A stretch of 6,754 nt of DNA from Alphaproteobacteria bacterium. Lineage in GTDB: Bacteria; Pseudomonadota; Alphaproteobacteria; RF32; CAG-239. The notes beneath the pieces were generated by a model. That model was not told the origin of the DNA. It saw only the letters and a list, made by a program, of their open reading frames with translations, and did no database searches. The DNA lies in NCBI GenBank assembly GCA_003542415.1, contig DPKR01000012.1, positions 1 to 6,754 of the forward strand, given 5' to 3'. The position numbers and the translations under genes were made by a program. Below are positions 1-6,586 of the stretch, piece after piece (the stretch's first letter is position 1; each line of letters opens with the position of its first letter).

Positions 1-10
1 GTCTTTTTTC

Positions 11-39
11 TTGCCTTAAAGCAAAAAATTTTCTATACC
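11..39 (+). promoter_or_regulatory. Candidate promoter of mfd
   Basis: A -35-like TTGCCT (11-16, 4/6 to TTGACA) is followed after 17 nt by a -10-like TATACC (34-39, 4/6 to TATAAT). The expected transcription start is about 46-47, on or beside the A of the mfd ATG, so the mRNA would have essentially no leader. Both hexamers are only partial matches and such pairs arise by chance in AT-rich DNA. Whether mfd is instead read from a gene upstream of the window cannot be seen. Confidence 0.35.
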
Positions 40-46
40 TTAGCTC

Positions 47-3000
47 ATGGAAAAAGATATTGAGCAATTAAAAGGCAAAACGTTATCCAGCGTGCCGCTT
101 TCATATACACCGTTTTTGCTTGCCGATTTGATCAAAACAAGCAAGCATGATATTTTGTATGTGGCAAGCAGCGGCAAAGAATTGGAGCAAGTTGCAAACT
201 TGTTTTCATTTTTGTTGCCATCGGTGCAGGTTTTGAAATTGCCGGCATGGGACACAGTGCCCTATGACAGGGTTTCGCCGAATGTGAGCGTTGTGGGAGA
301 GCGCGTTGAAACATTGTCCGCTCTTGCCCTAAGGCCAAACGAAAACAAGCCGAGATTGATTGTGGCAAGTGTGGGCTCAGTGCTCCAAAAACTGCCGCCA
401 AAAAAGATTTTTTTGAATGCACGGCGCGAAATCAGACAAGGCGGAAAGTTTGATTTTAATGATTTTATGCACTATCTGATGATTAACGGCTATACAAAAG
501 TTGAGCAGGTGATGGAGCCTGCCGAATATGCCGTTCGCGGTGATATTGTCGATATTTTCCCTGTTTCTTCCAAGGCTCCCTTGAGACTTGATTTGTTTGA
601 TGATGAAATTGAAAGAATCCGCCTTTTTGACCCTATATCACAACGCACGACAGGTGAAGTCAAATCTTATTTGTTCGGGCTTGCCGATGAAGTTGTTTTA
701 GATGAGCACACAATCAACAATTTTAGAAGCGCTTATCGCGAATCGTTTGGTGCGGCAGGCTTGAAAGATGAACTTTATGAAAGCATTTCAAACGGTGTAA
801 AATACATCGGATTTGAAAACTGGTTGCCTTTCTTTTATGACGAATCGCTTCCGACACTTTTTGATTATGTGCCGATGGCATATGTTGTTTTGAGCCAGCA
901 CACAGATGAAGCATCTCAAGCAAAGGAAGACAGTATTTATGATTATTACACCGCACGCATGGAAGCCTTAAAAGTTAAAGGCGCGGCAGATGAGATGGTT
1001 TACCGTCCGGTTAAGCCGGAATTGATGTATTTAAGCAAAAAAGAATTTGATGATATTGCCAAGCAAAAAAAAGCTCTTGTTTTAAGCGAGCTATCCATAC
1101 CCGAAAGCACGGAAGTCACAAACTTAAAAGTTATTCCTTCACGCGATTTTTCGCATGCAAAAAATATTTCGCTTAAAGCGGTTTATGAAGATTTGAAAGA
1201 CTATTTAAATGCGCAAGCAAAATTGATGCGCCTTATTTGTTGCAACAGCGCGGGAGTGCGCGAAAAGCTGATGGGTATTGCAGATGAATACGGCATAAAA
1301 AATGTTGTGTTTGCAGAAGATTATGATGATGCCTTAAAGCTGATGGCAAACAAAAAAATTGCACTTGTTGTGGCTGATATAGACCATGGTTTTAAAACCG
1401 AATCGATGTGTGTGATTGGGGATAATGATATTTTTGGTGTTCGCCAAAATACACGTGCGCGAAAAGTTAAGGCTGAGAACTTTATTGAAGATATATCATC
1501 ATTAAATGTCGGTGAGCTTGTGGTGCACATTGAACATGGTTTGGGGCGCTTTATGGGGCTTGAAAATCTTATGGCCGGCGGAGCGCCGCATGATTGTTTG
1601 AAAATTTTGTATGCACACGATGATAAGCTTTTTGTGCCGGTTGAAAACATTGATGTGATTTCGCGTTATGGCTCAGATGATGAAAATGTGCAGCTTGATA
1701 CTTTAGGCAGTCAGGCTTGGGAGGCCAAGAAAAACAAGGTTAAAGAAAAAATCAAAGAGATTGCCGCAAGTTTGATCAAAGTTGCCGCCGAACGCGAGCT
1801 CAAAACAGCTGACTGCTTTGCTCCGCCTCAGGGGATATATGATGATTTTTGTGCGCGCTTTGCTTATCACGAAACAGATGATCAGATGCATGCAATTGTT
1901 GATGTTTTAAAAGATTTGAATACCGGTGTGCCTATGGACAGGCTTGTTTGCGGCGATGTCGGTTTTGGAAAAACAGAAGTTGCGCTGCGGGCGGCTTTTA
2001 CGGTTGCAATGAGCGGTGCGCAAGTGGCGCTTATTGTGCCGACAACACTTCTCGCGCGTCAACACTATTTAAACTTTAAAGCGCGTATGGAAGGCTTTCC
2101 GATTAAGGTTAAAATGCTTTCAAGGCTAACCTCGGCAAAAGAAGCAAAAGAAACAGTTGAGGGTTTGAAAAACGGAAGTGTTGAAATAGTCATTGGCACC
2201 CATGCACTTCTTTCCGACAACGTCAAGTTTTGCAATTTAGGGCTTTTGATTATTGACGAAGAGCAACATTTCGGGGTGACGCACAAAGAAAAACTTAAGA
2301 GCTTAAAATCAGATGTTCATGTTTTGACATTGAGTGCAACACCTATTCCGCGAACGCTCCAATTATCATTAACGGGGGTTAAAAGCTTAAGCATTATCGC
2401 AACTCCGCCGATTGATCGAATGGCGGCACGGACGTTTGTGATGCCTTTTGATAAGGTGATGATTAAAGAGGCGATTTTGAGAGAAAAATATCGCGGAGGG
2501 CAAACATTTTTTGTCTGTCCGCGTGTGTCAGATATTGCAAATGTTGAAAAGAGCTTAAAAGAGCTTTTGCCAGAGGTTAAAATTGCGGTGGCGCACGGGC
2601 AGATGAAGGTTAAGGATTTGGAAGATGTGATGACTGATTTTTCAAATTTTAAATATGATGTTTTGCTTTCAACCACCATTATCGAATCGGGCATTGATAT
2701 GCCAACGGTCAACACAATGATTATTTATCGTGCCGATATGTTTGGGCTTGCTCAGCTCTATCAACTTAAAGGGCGAATCGGCCGTTCAAAAGTGAGGGGA
2801 TATTGCTATTTTACAGTGCCGGAACAAAAAAAACTGAAACCTGTTGCTCTAAAGCGTCTCAATATTTTATCTGCGCTTGATACGTTGGGCGCCGGTTTTT
2901 CACTTGCTTCGCACGATATGGATATCAGAGGTTCAGGCAATGTTTTAGGCACAGAACAATCAGGGCATATCAAAGATGTCGGCATTTCGCTTTATCAGCA

Positions 3001-3526
3001 TATGTTGCAAGAAGAAATACTGCGCCAGAAAGCTTTGAAAGAAAATGAAATGCTTAAAACTTTTGAAGCAGATGAGTTCAGCCCGCAGATTGTAACGGGA
3101 ATCCCCGTGATGATACCGGAAAGCTATATTAAAGATTTGGGTGTGCGTTTAGGTCTTTATAAGCGAATAGGTGCGCTTAAAACAAAAGACGAGCTTTTAG
3201 ATATGAGAGCTGAGCTTGTTGACCGTTTCGGTAAATTGCCGACGGAGGTTGAAAACCTTTTAGATACGATTGAAATCAAACAAATTTGTCATGGTGCGGG
3301 AATTTCTAAAATCGAGGCCGGTGCAAAAGGGATTTTGATTTCATTTCATAACAATGTTTTCAAAGCCGTTGACAAATTGATAGACTTGGTTAATCGGTCA
3401 TTCGGTGTGGTGCAAATCAGGCCGGATCAAAAGATTTTTATTGAAGGAAATTTGGCGGACTATCAAAAACGTGTTGAGATTATTAAAAAATATGTTATAC
3501 TATTTCATCAGATGGTTTGCTCATAA
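47..3526 (+). CDS. mfd: Transcription-repair coupling factor Mfd
   Basis: Mfd is a cytoplasmic ATP-driven DNA translocase that binds RNA polymerase stalled at a lesion, displaces it and recruits UvrA to start nucleotide excision repair. The product is 1159 residues, close to the family's usual 1150-1180. In order it shows a UvrB-like N-terminal region (about 1-330, with a PAWDTVPYD stretch and EYAVRGDIVDIFP); a CarD-like RNA-polymerase-interaction domain (about 485-555, GELVVHIEHGLGRF); Walker A GDVGFGKT (636-643); DEEQ box (737-740); SATPIPRT (763-770); STTIIESGIDMP; QLKGRIGR (906-913); the RecG/Mfd-type DMDIRGSGNVLG; and a C-terminal TRCF domain (about 1017-1110). All catalytic motifs are intact and no frameshift is visible. 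An in-frame TAG at 41-43 makes this ATG the first possible start. No Shine-Dalgarno precedes it. The stop overlaps the ribosome-binding site of the next gene, suggesting a two-gene operon. Confidence 0.98.
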   Translation: MEKDIEQLKGKTLSSVPLSYTPFLLADLIKTSKHDILYVASSGKELEQVANLFSFLLPSVQVLKLPAWDTVPYDRVSPNVSVVGERVETLSALALRPNENKPRLIVASVGSVLQKLPPKKIFLNARREIRQGGKFDFNDFMHYLMINGYTKVEQVMEPAEYAVRGDIVDIFPVSSKAPLRLDLFDDEIERIRLFDPISQRTTGEVKSYLFGLADEVVLDEHTINNFRSAYRESFGAAGLKDELYESISNGVKYIGFENWLPFFYDESLPTLFDYVPMAYVVLSQHTDEASQAKEDSIYDYYTARMEALKVKGAADEMVYRPVKPELMYLSKKEFDDIAKQKKALVLSELSIPESTEVTNLKVIPSRDFSHAKNISLKAVYEDLKDYLNAQAKLMRLICCNSAGVREKLMGIADEYGIKNVVFAEDYDDALKLMANKKIALVVADIDHGFKTESMCVIGDNDIFGVRQNTRARKVKAENFIEDISSLNVGELVVHIEHGLGRFMGLENLMAGGAPHDCLKILYAHDDKLFVPVENIDVISRYGSDDENVQLDTLGSQAWEAKKNKVKEKIKEIAASLIKVAAERELKTADCFAPPQGIYDDFCARFAYHETDDQMHAIVDVLKDLNTGVPMDRLVCGDVGFGKTEVALRAAFTVAMSGAQVALIVPTTLLARQHYLNFKARMEGFPIKVKMLSRLTSAKEAKETVEGLKNGSVEIVIGTHALLSDNVKFCNLGLLIIDEEQHFGVTHKEKLKSLKSDVHVLTLSATPIPRTLQLSLTGVKSLSIIATPPIDRMAARTFVMPFDKVMIKEAILREKYRGGQTFFVCPRVSDIANVEKSLKELLPEVKIAVAHGQMKVKDLEDVMTDFSNFKYDVLLSTTIIESGIDMPTVNTMIIYRADMFGLAQLYQLKGRIGRSKVRGYCYFTVPEQKKLKPVALKRLNILSALDTLGAGFSLASHDMDIRGSGNVLGTEQSGHIKDVGISLYQHMLQEEILRQKALKENEMLKTFEADEFSPQIVTGIPVMIPESYIKDLGVRLGLYKRIGALKTKDELLDMRAELVDRFGKLPTEVENLLDTIEIKQICHGAGISKIEAGAKGILISFHNNVFKAVDKLIDLVNRSFGVVQIRPDQKIFIEGNLADYQKRVEIIKKYVILFHQMVCS
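3474..3501 (+). promoter_or_regulatory. Candidate internal promoter in the 3' end of mfd
   Basis: TTGAGA (3474-3479, 5/6 to TTGACA) and TATACT (3496-3501, 5/6 to TATAAT) are separated by 16 nt. Transcription would begin near 3508, giving a leader of about 29 nt to the ATG at 3537 that contains its Shine-Dalgarno. This would let the small downstream gene be expressed apart from mfd. It lies inside coding sequence, so the match may be fortuitous. Confidence 0.4.
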
Positions 3527-3530
3527 GGAA
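3525..3530 (+). promoter_or_regulatory. Ribosome-binding site overlapping the mfd stop codon
   Basis: AAGGAA begins on the last two bases of the mfd TAA stop (3524-3526) and ends 6 nt before the ATG at 3537. It fixes the start of the downstream gene and suggests translational coupling or re-initiation after mfd. Codons in the same frame upstream of 3537 lie inside mfd and are not needed. Confidence 0.75.
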
Positions 3531-3536
3531 CAAAAA

Positions 3537-3944
3537 ATGGCAAAAGAACAATTTGATAAAAGTTTGTTGAAACTGCATCATCCAAATGAAATTCATAAAG
3601 AGTTAGATCAATTCAAAAATGAATGGCGCTATGAAAAAGTAGACAAATCTTTTATGCATAAAACAGGCTTGAAGTTTTTTATTGAAAAAGATGAAAGAAG
3701 TGGCAGATCTCAGGCGGTGATTAATAAGAAAAACATTGAAGGCTGGGAACGCTATATGAATGGGCATTTTGGTTTAAACAGAGCTGAAATTAATCTTTAT
3801 CGAGAGAGGTTGTTTCAAGAGTTTTACGAATATCTTCAATGGTACGCCAATCAATTAAAACAAGCTGCCGATAATATGGACATAAGTATAGAAGTGTTGC
3901 CTTATTTAATTCAGCAATCTATGAACAATCGTTATAAGAGTTAA
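3537..3944 (+). CDS. Uncharacterised 135-residue soluble protein
   Basis: I do not recognise this protein. It is 135 residues long, rich in charged and aromatic residues, without cysteine, signal peptide or membrane segment, so probably cytoplasmic and largely helical. Visible stretches include an N-terminal [17 protein letters not shown], a central [20 protein letters not shown] that could form a beta hairpin, and a C-terminal helix-like region from about residue 80 ([27 protein letters not shown]). The start is set by AAGGA 7 nt upstream of ATG. It sits 10 nt behind mfd, so co-transcription is likely, although a candidate promoter also lies within the end of mfd. Its stop overlaps the stop of the convergent J-protein gene. 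That it is a real gene is supported by the ribosome-binding site and by an open frame that runs well beyond mfd with ordinary protein composition. A link to Mfd function is only guilt by association. Confidence 0.8.
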   Translation: MAKEQFDKSLLKLHHPNEIHKELDQFKNEWRYEKVDKSFMHKTGLKFFIEKDERSGRSQAVINKKNIEGWERYMNGHFGLNRAEINLYRERLFQEFYEYLQWYANQLKQAADNMDISIEVLPYLIQQSMNNRYKS

Positions 3945-4486
3945 GATTTTAATTTTTTTACCAAATCATTGTAAGCTATCGTGATTTTTTTAAATTTTTC
4001 TTCACACAATTTGTCGCCGTCATTCATATCAGGGTGGTAGAGACGAGCGAGCTTTTTATATTGCTTTTTGAGCGAATCGAGAGATATATCTTCAAGCGAA
4101 ATGTCTAAGATAGCAGCGCACTCGCGATCGCGCGCATTAAAGTAAATTTTTTGTCGCCAATGAGAATCGTCAAAATATGACATTTCGCCCAGCTCATCAA
4201 TAAAATCATAGCCGAATTGATATTTTATCTTAGATGAGAATCCGCCAAAGTGCATTTTTTTGTTTGAGGGTTTTTCCTGCTCATTTTCTTGAGAATCATA
4301 GTAGTTCCATTTTGCATTGTATTCAGCAACATGGTCTAAGCAAAACCAATAATAATCTTTTAAGGTTTTGTCTTTCGGCGCACGGTATTCCCCTTTTTTT
4401 TTACAGCCCGGAAAATCACAAATATGTTCTTTCCCTTCATTTTGGGGGGCAAAATATTTTTTAGATCTTGTCGTTTTTTTGTTCAT
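3941..4486 (-). CDS. J-domain (DnaJ-like) protein with N-terminal zinc motif
   Basis: This is a 181-residue protein with a C-terminal J domain (about 122-180) carrying the diagnostic HPD at 151-153 within [12 protein letters not shown], followed by [15 protein letters not shown] domains stimulate the ATPase of Hsp70/DnaK, so a co-chaperone role is expected. The N-terminal part has a C-X4-C-X20-C-X2-H pattern (C23, C28, C49, H52) in the context CDFPGC...EYRAPK...[14 protein letters not shown], which is probably a zinc site. I recall this arrangement from small J-proteins widespread in alphaproteobacteria whose client is unknown. It lacks the G/F linker, four-repeat zinc domain and C-terminal substrate domains of true DnaJ, so dnaJ would be the wrong symbol. 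The ATG at 4484-4486 has no clear Shine-Dalgarno. The next in-frame Met (78) would remove the zinc motif. It converges on the preceding gene and diverges from rpsT. Confidence 0.9.
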   Translation of the reverse strand: MNKKTTRSKKYFAPQNEGKEHICDFPGCKKKGEYRAPKDKTLKDYYWFCLDHVAEYNAKWNYYDSQENEQEKPSNKKMHFGGFSSKIKYQFGYDFIDELGEMSYFDDSHWRQKIYFNARDRECAAILDISLEDISLDSLKKQYKKLARLYHPDMNDGDKLCEEKFKKITIAYNDLVKKLKS

Positions 4487-4526
4487 GACACACTTTTTAA
4501 TACATAAAAGCAGAGTTTACAAAGAA

Positions 4527-4548
4527 AATTTTAATTTTTTTTAAAATT
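4527..4548. repeat. Perfect AT-only inverted repeat upstream of the rpsT promoter
   Basis: AATTTTAA (4527-4534) and TTAAAATT (4541-4548) are perfect inverted copies around a six-T centre. The element ends 4 nt before the rpsT -35 box (4553), where an AT-rich UP element contacting the RNA polymerase alpha subunit would lie. It also reads TTAA-N6-TTAA, one base short of the CtrA spacing. In AT-rich DNA it may mean nothing beyond composition. Confidence 0.45.
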
Positions 4549-4552
4549 ATTA

Positions 4553-4582
4553 TTGACTTTCACCAATTTAAACGGTTATAAA
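4553..4582 (+). promoter_or_regulatory. Promoter of rpsT
   Basis: TTGACT (4553-4558, 5/6) and TATAAA (4577-4582, 5/6) are 18 nt apart, a good sigma70-type promoter. Transcription would start near 4589, giving a leader of about 39 nt. An AT-rich inverted repeat lies directly upstream. The strength fits the high demand for a ribosomal protein. Confidence 0.75.
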
Positions 4583-4627
4583 GCTTACCAGAATATTTTA
4601 AGTTAATTTATAAATAGGAATAAAAAT

Positions 4628-4888
4628 ATGGCCAATCATAAATCGGCAAAAACGAGAATCGTGAGAAATAATAAGCGTAGCGTTATCAATGGTATGAGAA
4701 GAAGCCGTGTTCGCACTTTTGTTAAAAAAGTTGATGCTTTAATTGCTGCCGGCAACAAAGAAGAAGCTATGGTTGCTTTTAAGGTTGCAGAATCTGAAAT
4801 GATGCGCGCTGCTCAAAAAGGTGTTTTCCATAAAAATATGGCATCTCGTACGGTTTCTCGTTTAGCTCAAAAAATTAAAGCTTTATAG
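4628..4888 (+). CDS. rpsT: 30S ribosomal protein S20
   Basis: S20 binds 16S rRNA early in assembly of the small ribosomal subunit and helps stabilise its lower body. The 86-residue product is typical of the family (E. coli 87) and begins MANHKSAKTRIVRNNKRSVI, with the basic N-terminus and three-helix character of S20; HKNMASRTVSRLAQKIKAL at the end is also family-typical. AGGA at 4616-4619 lies 8 nt before the ATG. It has its own promoter and a strong terminator, so it is probably a one-gene unit. Adjacency to dnaA is a common alphaproteobacterial arrangement. It starts with ATG, unlike the UUG start through which E. coli rpsT is autoregulated. Confidence 0.98.
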   Translation: MANHKSAKTRIVRNNKRSVINGMRRSRVRTFVKKVDALIAAGNKEEAMVAFKVAESEMMRAAQKGVFHKNMASRTVSRLAQKIKAL

Positions 4889-4906
4889 TTTTATTTTTTA
4901 GTTTTA

Positions 4907-4958
4907 AAAAAACACACAAAAATCTCCGCTTTTGCGGTTATGTTTTTGTGTGTTTTTT
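4907..4958 (+). terminator. Intrinsic terminator of rpsT
   Basis: A 16-bp stem pairs 4907-4922 (A6, CACAC, A5) with 4943-4958 (T5, GTGTG, T6). It is capped by a second stem, CCGC (4926-4929) with GCGG (4934-4937), around a TTTT loop. The T-run that ends the stem supplies the U-tract. It lies 18 nt after the rpsT stop and should insulate dnaA from rpsT transcription. Confidence 0.85.
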
Positions 4959-4974
4959 GTCATAAAAGTCCATA

Positions 4975-5000
4975 GAATCGGGCGAATCGCACAAGAATCG
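4975..5000. promoter_or_regulatory. Cluster of three GANTC (CcrM-type) sites upstream of dnaA
   Basis: GAATCG occurs at 4975-4980, 4984-4989 and 4995-5000, each containing the GANTC target of the alphaproteobacterial cell-cycle methyltransferase CcrM. Three sites fall within 26 bp of non-coding DNA, 9 and 11 nt apart, so all on nearly the same helical face. In Caulobacter, methylation of GANTC sites at the dnaA promoter influences dnaA transcription. Whether this organism has CcrM cannot be seen here. Confidence 0.5.
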
Positions 5001-5079
5001 ATGTCAAGAAAAATAATTGCAATGTTCTATAAAAGTTCTATTGTTTTTAAAAAATTTTGTGTTTAGTATCAGAAGCACT

Positions 5080-5094
5080 TTAAGAAATTATTAA
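5080..5094. promoter_or_regulatory. CtrA-type box 1 upstream of dnaA
   Basis: TTAA, GAAATTA, TTAA is a perfect match to the TTAA-N7-TTAA consensus of the alphaproteobacterial response regulator CtrA. It ends 2 nt before the candidate -10 box TATAAA (5097-5102), so bound protein would overlap the promoter and most simply repress it. Confidence 0.55.
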
Positions 5095-5096
5095 TG

Positions 5097-5102
5097 TATA
5101 AA
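5097..5102 (+). promoter_or_regulatory. Candidate -10 box of dnaA
   Basis: TATAAA (5/6) lies exactly between the two CtrA-type boxes, with TG immediately before it. No good -35 is seen at the right distance (GCACTT, 5075-5080, is poor). Transcription would begin near 5109 with a leader of about 29 nt. Alternatives are TTGTTT (5041-5046) with TAGTAT (5064-5069) at 17-nt spacing, or the isolated TATAAA at 5028-5033. The true start cannot be chosen by eye. Confidence 0.4.
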
Positions 5103-5108
5103 AACGGA

Positions 5109-5123
5109 TTAACTACTATTTAA
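5109..5123. promoter_or_regulatory. CtrA-type box 2 upstream of dnaA
   Basis: TTAA, CTACTAT, TTAA is a second perfect TTAA-N7-TTAA match, 29 bp from the first measured start to start. It covers the start point predicted from TATAAA at 5097-5102 and ends 2 nt before the dnaA Shine-Dalgarno AAGGA (5126-5130). By hand scan, these two boxes are the only copies of this spaced motif in the window. Confidence 0.55.
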
Positions 5124-5137
5124 ATAAGGAATAAAAA

Positions 5138-6556
5138 ATGGCTGAAGAAGCAATCAAGAACAAAGACAATTCTGTTCAAGACGAATGGGGACAGATTTGC
5201 AGCCAATTAAAAATGGAATTTGGTGAGACAGCTTTTGACAGTTGGTTGAAACCTTTGACCGTGGGCACATGTACAAATGGTGTCATGAATATTTGTGTGC
5301 CGACCGCTTTTATGAAAAACTGGGTATTAACTCATTATTCCGATCGAATCCACAAAATATGGGAGCACAAAAATCCAAATGTTAAAAAGATAAACTTTGT
5401 GGTTCAAACGCATACAGATAATTCTTTGTTGAAAAAAATTTCGTCGACTCCGACCCCTCAGAATATTTATACGCCACAATTTAATATGACAAACAGTTTT
5501 AATGATTACGGTGTTAAAGAGGGCTTTATGCAACTTTCTGCTCCGCTTAATCCGGCTTATACATTTGATTCATTTGTTGTTGGAAAGACCAATGAATTTG
5601 CATGTGCTGCAGCAAAAAAAGTTGCCGAATCGAGAAATGTTTCTTTTAATCCGCTCTTTTTATATTCCGGTGTGGGGCTTGGCAAGACGCACTTGATGCA
5701 TGCTATTGCATGGCATATAAAACAACAAGATCCGAGTCGCAATGTCATTTATTTGTCAGCTGAGCAATTTTTGTTTAAGTTTGTTAAGGCTTTACGCTAT
5801 AAAGATACGGCAGCTTTTAAAGAGCAGTTTAGAGCCGTTGATGTGTTGATGGTTGATGATGTTCAGTTTATGAGCAACAAAGAATCAACGCAAGAAGAGT
5901 TTTTCTATACATTTAATTCGCTTATTGAAGAAGGACGTCAGATTATCATTTCGGCAGACAAATCTCCGACAGATTTAGAAGGAATCGAAACGCGTTTAAA
6001 ATCACGTTTAGGCGGAGGCTTGGTTGCAGATATTCATCCGACAGATTTTGATTTGAGAATGGGTATCTTAAATTATAAAGCAAAACAAATGGGGATTAAT
6101 TTACCCGAAAAGGTGGCTGAATTTTTGGCTCAGAAAATCACATCCAATATCAGAGAATTGGAAGGATCATTGAGACGAATTGTTGCGCATACACAGCTCC
6201 TTTCTAAAAATGAAATTACGCTTGATATGACGCAAGATATTTTGAAAGATATGCTTCGTTCTATTGATCGTAAAACAACGATTGATGAAATTCAAAAGAA
6301 GGTTGCAGAATACTTTAATATTTCTGTTAAAGAATTGCAGTCTTCAAGACGTGCAAGAACAGTTGCAAGACCTCGTCAGATTGCAATGTATCTTGCAAAA
6401 CAATTAACATCTCGTTCGCTTCCTGAAATCGGACGCAAGTTTGACAGAGACCACACAACGGTGATGCACGCCGTTCGTAAGGTTGAAGGTTTGATCGGTG
6501 AAGATGCTTCGCTTGCAGAGAGTGTGAATGTTTTGCGTCGGGCGCTTGAAAACTAG
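5138..6556 (+). CDS. dnaA: Chromosomal replication initiator protein DnaA
   Basis: DnaA binds DnaA boxes at the origin, oligomerises with ATP, melts the DNA and helps load the replicative helicase. The 472-residue product has all four domains: an N-terminal interaction domain (about 10-95, EWGQICSQLKMEFGETAFDSWLKPL), a variable linker (about 96-135), the AAA+ ATPase (from about 137, LNPAYTFDSFVVG) and the C-terminal DNA-binding domain (about 378-472). Visible motifs are Walker A GVGLGKT (178-184), Walker B VLMVDDVQF (236-244), a sensor I region around ISADKSP (271-277), the likely arginine finger R286 in IETRLKSR, sensor II R339 in NIRELEGSLRRI, and the DnaA signature DRDHTTVMHAVRKV (436-449). 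Nothing essential is missing. AAGGA (5126-5130) lies 7 nt before the ATG. It is a single-gene unit between two terminators, preceded by GANTC and CtrA-type sites that suggest cell-cycle control. Confidence 0.98.
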   Translation: MAEEAIKNKDNSVQDEWGQICSQLKMEFGETAFDSWLKPLTVGTCTNGVMNICVPTAFMKNWVLTHYSDRIHKIWEHKNPNVKKINFVVQTHTDNSLLKKISSTPTPQNIYTPQFNMTNSFNDYGVKEGFMQLSAPLNPAYTFDSFVVGKTNEFACAAAKKVAESRNVSFNPLFLYSGVGLGKTHLMHAIAWHIKQQDPSRNVIYLSAEQFLFKFVKALRYKDTAAFKEQFRAVDVLMVDDVQFMSNKESTQEEFFYTFNSLIEEGRQIIISADKSPTDLEGIETRLKSRLGGGLVADIHPTDFDLRMGILNYKAKQMGINLPEKVAEFLAQKITSNIRELEGSLRRIVAHTQLLSKNEITLDMTQDILKDMLRSIDRKTTIDEIQKKVAEYFNISVKELQSSRRARTVARPRQIAMYLAKQLTSRSLPEIGRKFDRDHTTVMHAVRKVEGLIGEDASLAESVNVLRRALEN

Positions 6557-6586
6557 AAAATTGTTTTTTTGTGTTTGACTCCTTTT

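Noticed and set aside
4..28. Hairpin TTGC-CTTAAA-GCAA as a terminator before mfd
   Set aside because: The G+C part of the stem is only two pairs and the T-run precedes rather than follows it on the + strand, so it is not a convincing terminator in either direction.
2369..2382. TTAA pair inside mfd as a CtrA box
   Set aside because: The spacer is six bases, not seven, and it lies in coding sequence far from any gene start.
132..2715. Several open reading frames of 60-130 codons antisense to mfd
   Set aside because: They lie wholly within a clearly coding, highly conserved gene, their translations have no domain-like pattern, and I saw no ribosome-binding sites or promoters for them.
3405..3536. 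An earlier start for the small gene, reading 44 codons into mfd
   Set aside because: The upstream codons are an out-of-frame reading of mfd, and the ATG at 3537 has a well-placed AAGGA.
4497..4522. Promoter for the J-protein gene on the minus strand
   Set aside because: TTGTAA and TATTAA can be found but are only 14 nt apart, and each matches the consensus at 4/6. No pair with normal spacing is convincing, so no promoter is annotated.
4959..5137. Chromosomal origin (oriC) beside dnaA
   Set aside because: The region is AT-rich, includes A/T tracts at 5044-5058, and lies next to dnaA, but I found no good DnaA box (TTATNCACA) on either strand. The best is TGTGTTTAG at 5058-5066 with two mismatches. 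CtrA-type and GANTC sites alone do not make an origin, and alphaproteobacterial origins are often away from dnaA.
5502..5748. Overlapping alternative-frame ORFs inside dnaA
   Set aside because: They overlap the AAA+ core of dnaA, have low-complexity translations and no ribosome-binding site.
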